Shown piece after piece: positions 54,384-64,000 of a stretch of 64,000 bases of DNA (its first letter is position 1; each line of letters opens with the position of its first letter). A model generated the notes under the pieces. That model saw only the letters and a list, made by a program, of their open reading frames with translations. It was not told the origin of the DNA and did no database searches. The stretch spans positions 31,244,069 to 31,308,068 of the forward strand of contig CM077828.1 of assembly GCA_039720395.1 (NCBI GenBank), read 5' to 3'. A program made the translations under genes and the position numbers. This DNA comes from Liquidambar formosana. Taxonomy: Eukaryota; Streptophyta; Magnoliopsida; Saxifragales; Altingiaceae.

Positions 54384-57300
54384 ATGGCCGTTCCCAACAC
54401 ACGAGCGGATGACTCTTCGACCCAAATCGCCCTCATAGAAACAGACGAGACCCAACTCAACAAAGCCCTTCAACGGCTCGAAACCTTCCTCAGAATCTTC
54501 GGTTTCTGTCAAAACTCTCCACTGAGCTTCATCCTTTCTTGGGCCGCGTTTCTTCTTGTGGGTGTTGCAGTGCCCGTCCTCGTCATCGAGCTCTCTTACT
54601 GCTCCGACTGTGAGAAGTACGAAATCAAGAGTTTCGAGCTTGAGATTTTGATTTTTGAATCTCTTGTTGCTGCTGTATCGCTTATCTGCATTTCCCACAA
54701 TCTTCGCAAGTATGGTATGCGCAGGTTTCTCTTTGTGGATCGGCACCACGGTCATATGACCCAATTTCGATATGATTATATTGAGAAGATCAACGTGAGC
54801 AATACCCAGTACTCTTTTTTCCTCATTTTTATTCATTTTGGGATTTTTGGTTCAAATTTAAAGGGTTTTCCTTTTTCCCTCTTTTGGGAAAGTAGGTTGG
54901 TATTTTTTTTTTTTCCCCTAAGAAAAATGGAGTCAAAAACTACACTGCCACTTGGGTGCTTAGTAGGAAATTTTTTTTCCCCCTTGGATGATCAAATGCA
55001 TCCTTGGAACTATCAGTTCCCAAGAAGATGATGATGAAAATATGGGTGTATAGTATACAATGGTGTTGTTTAGAGTAGTTAGCTGAGGTAGAACTCTAAG
55101 ACTGATTTGAGGGTGATTAATGATCTGAGAGGCCAAATTGATCCTATGAAGGGAAATGTTTATTCTCCCACTCCCACCCTTTTAGTTTTAAAGTGGTTGG
55201 AAAAGTTGTTTTACAAGGCAAGCCAGTGTAGAAAAACCCATTAGGAGTTGTAAATAATAATAACATTGGAAATGTTTGATGCTACAAATCGATGTGGAAC
55301 ACTTGAGTTTACCAAAAGATATCTGATATGTATTTTATATTGCATCAACTAGAATTTTGTAGTTGGAATGTGGTAATTTTGTACATAAATTTAACAAACG
55401 ATAATGTTTTTGAATTTGAATCTTGCTCTTTGAATGAAGTTTTTACTCCTTGAGGGAATAATGAGATTATGAAGGTTCTTGAATCTCTGTAACCATTTTT
55501 CATGATGTGCTATTTATGACTTGGTTGCATATATTTGTCTAATATAAGAGTTGATTAACTCAAATTTATTGTTGGCTGGATCTCTATTTCTCATGTAAAT
55601 TTGCAATAGAATAAGAATTTTGGAGTGGGAATTTTCCTTTTTTTCAGGGTTTCTTCCGCTTGCTGGCTGTGTGGGTATTACCTTGCTTCTTAGTGAAGAC
55701 TGTTCGTGAGGTCGTTCGCGTTATATATGTGCATAATGATCCATGGTGGCAATCTGTTGCTATTTTATTTGCTTTGCTTGCATCATGGACTTACTCGACT
55801 ATGATCTTTTTATCAGCCAGTGCCCTGTTCAATTTGGTGTGCAATTTGCAAGTGATACACTTCGAAAACTATGGGAAACTCTTAGAAAGGGATGTGAATG
55901 TTGTATTATATATCGAGGAGCACTTTCGTCTAAAGCATTATCTATCCAAGATAAGCCACAGGTTTCGAATATATCTCATTCTGGTATTCTTGGTTGTCAC
56001 AGCTAGTGAATTTGTGGCTCTATTGCAGACCACAGGGAATCATGATATCATCACTTTTATCAACGGATGCGATTTTGCGGTAAGCACTGAAAGTTTGTCT
56101 CTTCATAGGTTCTATATACGGGTCATCATGACTGTTTTAAATAAATATCTCTTTGTAGGTGCTATACACGAGTCATTACTATGTTTCGAAATTGTCAAGG
56201 AGGATTTCATCAGTCCCTTTCAAAAATTTCACCTTTTAGGAGATTTTTGTGTAATGTACATTACACAATCACTTGTTACCTGAAAAATGAAGTGTTTATT
56301 AAATTACTTAAATCCTTCTTAATAATATTATCACCCTTTAGCAAATGATCTCATGTCAGGTCAAACCTACTACCAAATATTCCGGCCGAAGAAACCTCAC
56401 ATAAAAATGGTTATCCAACCTACTTACAGATTTTCTTCTAGTCCCCCCCCCCCCCTCCTCTCTCTTAACTTAAAGAAAAAATGAATAATTTTCTTCTGAT
56501 TTTCTTATTGTCCATAAGATTTTATTTGTGGCTAAAAGCCTAAAACACCATATATTTCCTAACAGATTATAGAATAATGTGTTAGCTCATAAGACTTTCC
56601 TTGATTTTGTTTTCTATGGTACTCTTAAACCTTTTCAAGTTGAATATTTAAGATTTTATCTTATAATTCTCATTTACAACTATCGCAGATCTCCTCAGTT
56701 GTTCTGCTTGTTGGGTTAATTCTTTGCCTGAATGCAGCTGCAAAGATCTCACATAGGGCCCAGAGCCTCGCATCGGTTGCTAGCAGATGGCATGCTTTAG
56801 TTACATGCACTACTAATGACACTTCTCAATCAGGAACTTCAAGTAATAGTGTAAACTTAGATTCTGCCAATCCAGTGATTCCTTTATCTGTAAATTATTC
56901 AGAAAGTGATTTGGAGTCAGTTGATTATGTGCCTGTGCCCACAACTACTCAATTGGCTTCTTCTATGTCCTTGTATCAAAAGAGACAAGCCGTTGGTATG
57001 TATATCTATATCTAATTAGCAATTTTATGCATCAATGTTGTCTGTTCTTTCAAAGTTTTTCTCATTTTGACTGACAATCAAGAAACATTCTCAATCTAGT
57101 TTGGTTTAGTTGACTCATACATGAAATTAATTTTCTTTTTTCTTTTTTAGTACTTGGTAAATGATATGTCAAATTGTCAATTCTGTTTTATTCCAAATAA
57201 GTCGGATAAGGCTTTGTTGAGTGAGTTTACTATTAAGATTTGTTGAGTGAATGTATGGGAAATCTTTGACAAGGCATTTACCAGTACCATTTATTGTAGT

Positions 57301-57795
57301 AAGATAGGCATAAGTATTTGAACCTTAGACTCCAAAGGGAAGTCCTAACCAACTAGGCTGAGGGTGTAAAGTAGCGATAGGCATAAGTATTAACTGTTTG
57401 ATTTTTATTATTATATGCTACAATTTAGCCTAACTCAGCAAACCATTGGCGTCTGCTGTACAAATCGTTTTTTGTGATTGTGCTCAATCAAAGGCCATAG
57501 TTTTTGCCTTTTTGTTGAGTCATGGGCCAGTAAGTCTCTTCCCACTATGTCAACCCAACTTTGTTTTTGTCTTTGCCATGTCCTTACAATACTTTCACAT
57601 GAATCATATCACTCTACTCTGGAGAGAGAGAGAGAGAGAGAGAGTTTTTGTGATTGTGCTCAATCAAAGGCCATAGTTTTTGCCTTTTTGTTCAGTCATG
57701 GGCCAGTAAGTCTCTTCCCACTATGTCAACCCAACCTTGTTTTTGTCTTTGCCATGTCCTTACAATACTTTCACATGAATCATATCACCCTACTC

Positions 57796-57837
<42 letters not shown>

Positions 57838-58345
57838 GAGAGAGCTTTCATAAAAATTGATATAGAAGGAGACAAAGAGGCTTCCCACTCGCATCTGATA
57901 TTCGTTTTATTCCTGTTGTAAATGGAATGCCTTATCATGGAAGATCAATAAATCATGGAAAAGAGGCGAAGAATGCTTTCCACTCCACAGTCAATAGATA
58001 TGCCATTTCACGAACACCGTTCACCCCTACTGCCTGCATAATCCCTTTTTCTTTTTTCTTACTTCTATTTTCTGCTGTTACATACTTTGAGATGTCATCC
58101 GATCATCCATGCTTATATAGGAATTCTACTTCATTTATGCTGCAGATACACATTTAATTTCTGGTTTTTGTTCTTATATTTTTAGTTCACTTGCCTTTGC
58201 AGTTATGTATCTGCAGTCCAACCTCGGCGGATTCACCATTTTCGGATGGACGGTTGACCGAACACTCATTAATACAATGTTCTTCGTTGAGCTCTCACTA
58301 GTTCTTTTTGTACTCGGGAAGACTATAACTTTCACCACCACTTAG
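54384..58345 (+). CDS. DUF3537 family protein, plant gustatory-receptor-like multi-pass membrane protein
   Basis: Four exons, 54384-54794, 55648-56079, 56689-56995 and 58203-58345, sum to 1293 bp, 430 residues, all phases consistent (donor AAC|GTGAGC; acceptors TTTTCAG, TATCGCAG, TTTGCAG). The soluble N terminus starts MAVPNTRADD. Hydrophobic segments include FILSWAAFLLVGVAVPVLVI, FRLLAVWVLPCFLV, SVAILFALLASWTYSTMIFL, IYLILVFLVVTASEFVALLQ and SSVVLLVGLILCL. The C-terminal exon has GGFTIFGWTVDR, then a final membrane helix FFVELSLVLFVLGKT and a stop. Exon 3 also encodes a Ser/Thr-rich loop (NDTSQSGTSSNSVNLDSA). DUF3537 proteins are the plant family proposed, on structural grounds, to be homologous to insect gustatory receptors; their plant function is not established. 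Intron 3 (1.2 kb) is repetitive, and the last exon is duplicated downstream. Confidence 0.85.
57280..57375 (-). mobile_element. Possible SINE fragment in intron 3 of the DUF3537 gene
   Basis: The minus strand reads AGCCTAGTTGGTTAGGAC and GGTTCAAATAC, resembling A and B boxes of a tRNA-derived SINE. Short and without defined ends. Confidence 0.3.
57466..57860. repeat. Tandem duplication of about 180 bp ending in (GA)n runs, inside intron 3
   Basis: The segment TTTTTGTGATTGTGCTCAAT...CTCTGGAGAGAGA occurs at about 57467-57642 and again at about 57643-57842, nearly identical, each closing with a (GA)n tract (57620-57642, 57797-57843). A third, shortened version is at 62436-62567 with only a few GA units. 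Confidence 0.85.
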
Positions 58346-59230
58346 ACATCTTCTTTAGAAACTCCTTCAGGAAACTTGCCAACAGCGTCATTTTTGTGCC
58401 CCCACTTATTTTATGGGGCAGCAATGTTGCAGTAAGGGTGTTCAACAAATGGCATTTTGTTTTGTTTAATTATATTATTTAAGCACAACAACAGGGTGTG
58501 GTGGTATGTTTTCTTCTTCCTTTTTTTATCATTGTCATTTTTTTTTTCAAGACTCTTGCTGGGAAATTCATATTATTGGCATACTGCATTGATCTTAAAC
58601 CAATCAAGCTGTCTTCCATCGTCCCATATCAATTTGCAAATAATATATTTGTAAACATTGGCCAACCATTCTGTTGGCCCCACCAAGTACGACGTCTACA
58701 GACAAGCAAATCATCCATCTTGCCTTGTGCTGATTGTTTAGAGAATCATGAAAGGTTTGTTAATGTGGCATGCAATAATTGATCCAAGACATCAATGGAA
58801 AGAGGGGCAAGAACCAAACATACCACCACACTGCAAAACTAAAATCAATGCTAGTATAGAATATGAAAGGAAATACCTGCAGCCAACATATTCAACACAA
58901 ATATTCAAGCAGTAACCAGAGGGTTAGCACCTATTTCAATTCCACCTTTAGACATCTACATTCAACCTTTTCATGTCAAATGTGGAGGAGCACCCGTCGA
59001 GATGACATGTATTCGTGGAGAAATAAGAAAACAGCACTGGTACTGCCATACCATTTTCATAGGGAAATAAGAAAAGAAAGATACTGGTTCGTTACATGCG
59101 AAAGCTATAAAGAAGTGAAACCCATAATTAAAATTGAATTCCCCACAAAAAAAATGGGGGAAAACACTGATATTGACATAATCAACAATTTTTTTTCTTT
59201 TTTTTTTGGTCAATAATACATCAACATCCA
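57500..59230 (+). repeat. Array unit A: DUF3537 last exon with flanking intron and 3' DNA
   Basis: This region (from TTTTTGCCTTTTTGTTGAGTC through the last exon to about 59216) recurs with high identity at 62436-64000, and partly at 60983-61420. In unit A the exon is intact, with a TAG at 58343-58345 after VLGKTITFTTT. Confidence 0.85.
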
Positions 59231-59410
59231 AACTCTTGCAATAATTCAGTGGAAAATGAAATACCATGGAAGAAGTACTACATTCATTTGTACAGCACAA
59301 GCTTAGTAAAGAAATCTCATATTGTTGTTCCGAGAAACTATTACATTTCCCCACTCACTAAGATCTTCCAGAGTAATTGAGACCATCGATCTTTTTCTCT
59401 TTTTCATCAG

Positions 59411-59499
59411 TCATTATAATTGTCATCGTCACTGGCTGAAGTCTTTATCATCTTCCATCTTTTGCTCAAACTCATCATGTCATCTTCTTCCACCTTTTT
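59411..59499 (-). other. Possible 3' exon of an unrecognised minus-strand gene
   Basis: The minus strand has an acceptor (CCAACTACAG|) followed by an open stretch KKVEEDDMMSLSKRWKMIKT and an acidic end (SDDDNYND, stop at 59411). A second candidate exon lies at about 60005-60142 on the same strand (CPLMKNQSSELIKLPENRGV, then a GT donor near 60004). They could belong together, but no family is recognised. Confidence 0.3.
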
Positions 59500-60960
59500 C
59501 TGTAGTTGGGAACTCCATAAAAGTTTGAGAAAATAGGAACACAGGGAAGATTATAGAAGTAGGATATGCCAGGCAGATTAAGTTTTATGTTAATTATCCT
59601 CAGCTGGGAAGGTTATTTGGTGTAGAAGGCAAAAATTATGTCAGGAAAAGGTGTAAAAGGCATACATGGGTGTTATTAAATTTTAAAATCATCAGAACCC
59701 TTCATCAAAATTTAAAATGTAATATATATACACACATAGAATATGTCAAGTTGTCTAACAAAGTCAGGATGCTTTTGGAAATCAGAAGACCACTTCCTCA
59801 CTTAAACAGGGGTAGTGGGCTTTCCACGGCAATTAATACTGGTAAAATATCACTCTTGCGGATTACGTATAAATGAAGGTCACTTTTTAAATACTTTGAG
59901 ACGGTCAAATGCAGGTTAATCTAAAGCCACCAGATAATGAGCAGAATGGGGAGCAGTAACCAATTAAAATATAAAAGAAAAGTTAAGCTAACGCCTTACA
60001 AGCACTCCCACAAAAGCACATTGGTTTAACATACCAGCTGAGAGCTTGCCAACTTATAGAGCTCCGGTGCAGGACACCTCTGTTTTCAGGAAGCTTGATA
60101 AGTTCGGAACTTTGATTTTTCATAAGAGGACACACTTGACAAATAAACAAACGAAAAAATAAATAAAAGATAAAGAAGGTGATAAGAAGATAATAGGCAC
60201 ATAATACAGCAAGCATGAATAGAACTACTCTCGGCATGTGTGGCCTCCTAAAAGATGTAATAACTCTAGACAGTCAGCGAGAAAATAAAAATAAATGGAC
60301 AAGCATCGTAAAAGCTAGAATAACTTTAGACATAGCAGCTTTCACAAAGTTAGCTGAAAGCCAAAGCTATCATGAAAATCAAAAAGTAAACATGTACAGA
60401 ATGCAGTAGCAATCCAAATTCCAAAAGAATATATCCACCTTATGCGATCCCAACACAGTCCAGATGAAAATATTCTAGTGACCTACCATTGTATGTGTAT
60501 ATGACTTAAAAACTAATTAGCAAGGATGTTTTACCCCTTTTTTCTGGGAGAGGTGGAGGGTTCATGGAAAGCATCTCAACTACATATACTTTAAATTAAT
60601 TTTAGCAACTGGAATTGACACTGGGTGTACACACACCTAGAACTACAAAATGTCAAAAATTAAGGGATGAGAAGAAAAAAAGAGAGTTAAATGCGGACCC
60701 AGGCTGCCAGCTTACTATCTTGAAACTTTCATTGTGGAAGGTAGCATCACAAAAAAGCAAAAACCAATGACACTGAGATGAGCAAAAGCAATGGGACACA
60801 ATAATTAAGAACCTTTATGGATATGATATGAGAAAATAATCCAAATGGAATATCAGAAAAATCTAACAACACATCCACACAGAGTAATCCACCACCTCGA
60901 CTGCAATTGTCAAAGAATTAAAGAAACCATCACGCGCGCAAAAGAGAATGCTGATATTTT
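59500..60960. other. Spacer between array units A and B
   Basis: Mostly AT-rich and unique within the window, apart from the candidate minus-strand exons noted above. Confidence 0.4.
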
Positions 60961-60982
60961 CTGATATTATACAAATACCAAA

Positions 60983-61420
60983 ACATGGAAAAGAGGCGAA
61001 GAATGCTTTCCACTCCACAGTCAGTAGATATGCCATTTCACGAACACCGTTCACCCCTACTGCCTGCATAATCCTTTTTTCTTTTTTCTTACTTTTATTT
61101 TCTGCTGTTACATACTTTGAGACGTCATCCAATCATCCATGCTTATATAGGAATTCTACTTCATTTATGCTGCAGATACACATTTAATTTCTGGTTTTTG
61201 TTCTTATATTTTTAGTTCACTTGTCTTTGCAGTTATGTATCTGCAGTCCAACCTCTGGCGGATTCACCATTTTCGGATGGACGGTTGACCGAACACTCAT
61301 TAATACAATGTTCTTCGTTGAGCTCTCACTAGTTCTTTTTGTACTCGGGAAGACTACAACTTTCACCACCACTTGACATCTTCTTTAGAAACCCCTTCAG
61401 GAAACTTGCCAGAAAAAATT
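60983..61420 (+). pseudogene. Array unit B: second copy of the DUF3537 last exon, frameshifted
   Basis: Begins with the GGAAAAGAGGCGAAGAATGC block matching 57957 and contains the acceptor TCTTTGCAG| and exon at 61233-61375. An extra T (ACCTCTGGCGG instead of ACCTCGGCGG, near 61255) shifts the frame within the conserved GGFTIF segment. The original stop position reads TGA. Similarity ends just past 61410 (CAGGAAACTTGCCA). Confidence 0.85.
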
Positions 61421-61787
61421 CTTCTGGGGTCAAACTCATGAAGTCTGCTTCATGAAATATTGGCCGCTCACCCCATGGTTTAGAGTTGCTGAACTCTATT
61501 GTAGCCAGACTCTAGAGAGCAAACAAGATTCTTTTTCATTAGAAGGACGTCAATGACCTTTGGTCGGTCTAATGGCATTTCATCCCCTATGTGAAGGGAG
61601 ATTCTTGGTCCAATTTGTTTAAAAAGTGATAATAAATTTCCGATCCATGTTATGAAAATAAAAAATAAAAAAATTAAATGATTTGATTACAGTAGTAACT
61701 TGAACATGGCCACACATTTTATTGTGTTTGGTTAGGAGATAGGATATAAGTCACAAATATTATCATTGTTGCAATGACTACCAATAA

Positions 61788-61871
61788 TCTCTTGGTACCA
61801 AGAGACTTATCCTTTTTGTTTCTTTTTATATAATCTCTTGGTACCAAGAGATTATTTTCTTGGTACCAAGA
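61788..61871. repeat. Three closely spaced perfect palindromes centred on GGTACC
   Basis: TCTCTTGGTACCAAGAGA at 61788-61805, a 24-bp perfect palindrome at 61831-61854 with the same core extended by TAA/TTA, and TCTTGGTACCAAGA at 61858-61871. They lie in the spacer before the Atos-like fragment. Confidence 0.85.
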
Positions 61872-61939
61872 GTTTATGGAGGAGGCCTAATTTTAGGTGC
61901 ATTACCCTTTATCTTCACCTGGATAAGATTTCTTTTGTT

Positions 61940-62433
61940 TCTTTTTATAATGATAAATGACTCTCTTCCTGCATCTCATTTGAACATAGACATTTCTGCG
62001 CCAAAAGACCACTCTAGCCTCTGGAGTGGGTCCTATGTCAGGAAATGGAGGGCATCGAGATCCTGACACGAGAAACGATGTCAACCCATCTGTAGCCTCA
62101 AATTCTAGTCGTTTGTTGAATATTAGCAGGGATTCCAATTCTGGCTTGGATTTAGTGGATCCATATAAATAGTGGGGTGAAGAACAGCCCGTTGAATACA
62201 TGCCATGTAACAAACAGCAAATTTATACATAGCCCTTCAAAAATCAATGAGAATACCACTGGTGCTGGTGTTCTCCGTTATGCTTTTCATCTCCGTTTTT
62301 TATGTCCTTTTTCTAAGAAATGTTCAAGGTCAGTCCAGAGGTGCAAATCTGATCCTTTATCTGCACCGGCAAGAAACAGTATGGACATTGAACGGGAGCG
62401 ACGCTTCTACTTGTATAATGATTTGAGGGTGCT
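61940..62433 (+). pseudogene. Fragment of an Atos-like (DUF4210-type) gene between array units B and C
   Basis: Three in-frame blocks in different frames: KDHSSLWSGSYVRKWRASRS, then DTRNDVNPSVASNSSRLLNI and SRDSNSGLDLVDPYK, then NTTGAGVLRYAFHLRFLCPF and SKKCSRSVQRCKSDPLSAPA ending ERRFYLYNDLRVLF. The last block resembles the C-terminal domain of Atos/FAM214-type proteins (RYxxHLRF ... YLYNDLRVxF). A frameshift (near 62050), stops, and the abrupt join at about 62433 to the GA-repeat unit show that it is not functional. Family name is from memory and should be searched. Confidence 0.5.
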
Positions 62434-64000
62434 TTTCGCCCTTTTGTTGAGTCATGGGCCAGTAAGTCTCTTCCCACTATGTCAACCCAACTTTGTTTTT
62501 GTCTTTGCCAAGTCCTTACAATACTTTCACATGAATCATATGACTCTACTCTGGGGAGAGAGAGAGCTTTTATAAAAATTGATAGAACCGGAGGGATTTT
62601 CATGATCACCTATAGAAAAAGACAGAGTGCTTCCCACTCGCATCTGATATTCGTTTTATTCCTGTTGTAAATAGAAATGCCTTGTCATGGAAGATCGATA
62701 AATCATGAAGATTTTCATGATTCCCTAATAGAAAAGAGGCGAAGAATGCTTTCCACTCCACAGTCAATAGACATGCTATTTCACGAACACCGTTCACCCC
62801 TACTGCCTGCATTTTTCTTACTTTTATTTTCTGCTGTTACATACTTTGAGATGTCATCCAATCATCCATGCTTATATAGGAATTCTACTTCATTTACGCT
62901 GCAGATACACATTTAATTTCTGGTTTTTGTTATATTTTGGTTCACTTGCCTTTGCAGTTATGTATCTGCAGTCCAACCTCGGCGGATTCACCATTTTCCG
63001 ATGGACGGTTGACCGAACAATCATTAATACAATGTTCTTCGTTGAGCTCTCACTAGTTCTTTTTGTACTCAGGAAGACTATAACTTTCACCACCACTTGG
63101 ACATATTCTTTAGAAACCCCTTCAGTAAACATGCCAAACAGCATCATTTTTGTGCCCCCACTTATTTTATGGGGCAGCAATGTTGCAGTAAGGATGTTCA
63201 ACAAATGGCATTTTGTTCTGTTTAATTATGTTATTTAAGCACAACAGAACTACTGATAGATGTCAAACTTCCTATTGCTAGGATTGTATTTTCTTCTTCC
63301 TTTTTTATCATTGTCATTTTTTTTTTCAGGACTCTTGCTGGGAAATTCGTATTATTGGCATACTGCATTGATCTTAAACCGATCAAGCTGTCTTTGATCG
63401 CCCCATATCAATTTGCAAATAATATATGTGTAAACATTGGCCAACCATTCTGTTGGCCCCGCCAAGTACGACGTCTACAGACAAGCAAATCATCCATCTT
63501 GCCTTGTGCTGATTGTTTTGAGAATCATGAAAGGTTTGTTAATGTGGCATGCAATAATTGATCCAAGACACCAATGGAAAGAAGGGCAAGAGCCAAACAT
63601 ACCACCACACTGCAAAACTAAAATCAATGCTAGTATAGAATATGAAAGGAAATACCTGCAGCCAACATATTCAACACAGATATTCAAGCAGTAACTAGAG
63701 GGTTAGCACCTATTTCAATTCCACCTTAGACATCTACATTCAACCTTTTCATGTCAAATGTGGAGGAGCACCCATCGAGATGACATGTATTCATGGAGAA
63801 ATAAGAAAACAGCACTTGTACTGCCATATCATTTTCATGGGTAAATAAGAAAAGAAAGATACTGGTTCGTTACATGCGAAAGCTATAAAGAAGTGAAACC
63901 CATAATTAAAATTGAATTCCCCACAAAACATTGGGGAAAAACACTGATATTGACATAATCAACAATTTTTTATTTTTTATTTTTGGTCAGTAATACATCA
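62434..64000 (+). pseudogene. Array unit C: third copy of the DUF3537 last exon, stop codon lost; continues past the window
   Basis: Matches unit A from about 57510 onwards to the window end. The exon starts at 62958 after TTTGCAG. The TAG of unit A is TGG here (about 63098), so the frame runs about 45 further codons to TAA at 63236-63238. Substitutions include Gly to Arg in FGW (FRW) and in VLGKT (VLRKT). No upstream exons 1-3 accompany it. Confidence 0.85.

Noticed and set aside
54324..54836. 170-codon minus-strand frame over DUF3537 exon 1
   Set aside because: Antisense to a well-supported exon and contains simple-repeat-derived RERERE residues.
57478..57921. 147-codon frame in DUF3537 intron 3
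   Set aside because: Made of a duplicated non-coding segment and (GA)n repeats encoding RERERE; lies inside a well-supported intron.

Overview
The window is nuclear DNA of a flowering plant, most likely a woody eudicot. It has short exons in long AT-rich introns with GT/AG borders, abundant simple repeats, and families known from land plants: F-box/FBD/LRR, GH1 beta-glucosidase, 4CL-like ligase and DUF3537. I saw no prokaryotic signals, rRNA, tRNA gene or CRISPR array. The species cannot be fixed by reading alone.

Layout. (1) 1-9.7 kb is gene-poor. It holds the 5' end of a minus-strand Ogre/Tat-type LTR retrotransposon with a complete 1638-bp LTR (750-2387), inserted five codons into a small membrane-protein gene. 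Two copies of one SINE family with clear target duplications, a 39-bp tandem duplication and a 20-21-bp minisatellite follow. (2) 9.7-17.8 kb is one F-box/FBD/LRR gene on the minus strand. Its 5.8-kb second intron carries MITEs and a dead Ty3/gypsy pol fragment split by a hAT-like element with a perfect 8-bp target duplication. (3) 17.8-26 kb is intergenic. It contains a probable Pack-MULE (20861-22517) carrying a PPR gene fragment, and a decayed second copy of the membrane-protein gene. (4) 26.0-31.2 kb is a 14-exon GH1 beta-glucosidase on the minus strand with one 1-bp deletion in exon 13. (5) 32.3-35.05 kb is an intact MPC1 mitochondrial pyruvate carrier gene (+), convergent with (6) 36.5-41.9 kb, an intact 12-exon WDR74/NSA1-type ribosome-assembly WD40 gene (-). 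(7) 44.7-49.7 kb is a peroxisomal 4CL-like acyl-CoA ligase gene (+) with one 1-bp insertion in exon 1. (8) 54.4-58.3 kb is an intact four-exon DUF3537 gene (+), the plant family related to insect gustatory receptors. Its last exon and downstream DNA are repeated twice more (61.2 and 63.0 kb), with an Atos-like gene fragment lying between the copies.

The genes are independent housekeeping or secondary-metabolism loci; nothing suggests a cluster with a shared pathway. Exon boundaries were read by eye from splice consensus and frame. For the MPC1, WDR74 and DUF3537 genes the coding exons sum to a multiple of three. For the GH1 and 4CL-like genes they do so after allowing exactly one base each, so those two single-base breaks may be real pseudogene lesions or consensus errors.

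The most unusual structure is the array of duplicated DUF3537 terminal exons, in which the copies have diverged: one is frameshifted and one has lost its stop and reads through for about 45 codons.
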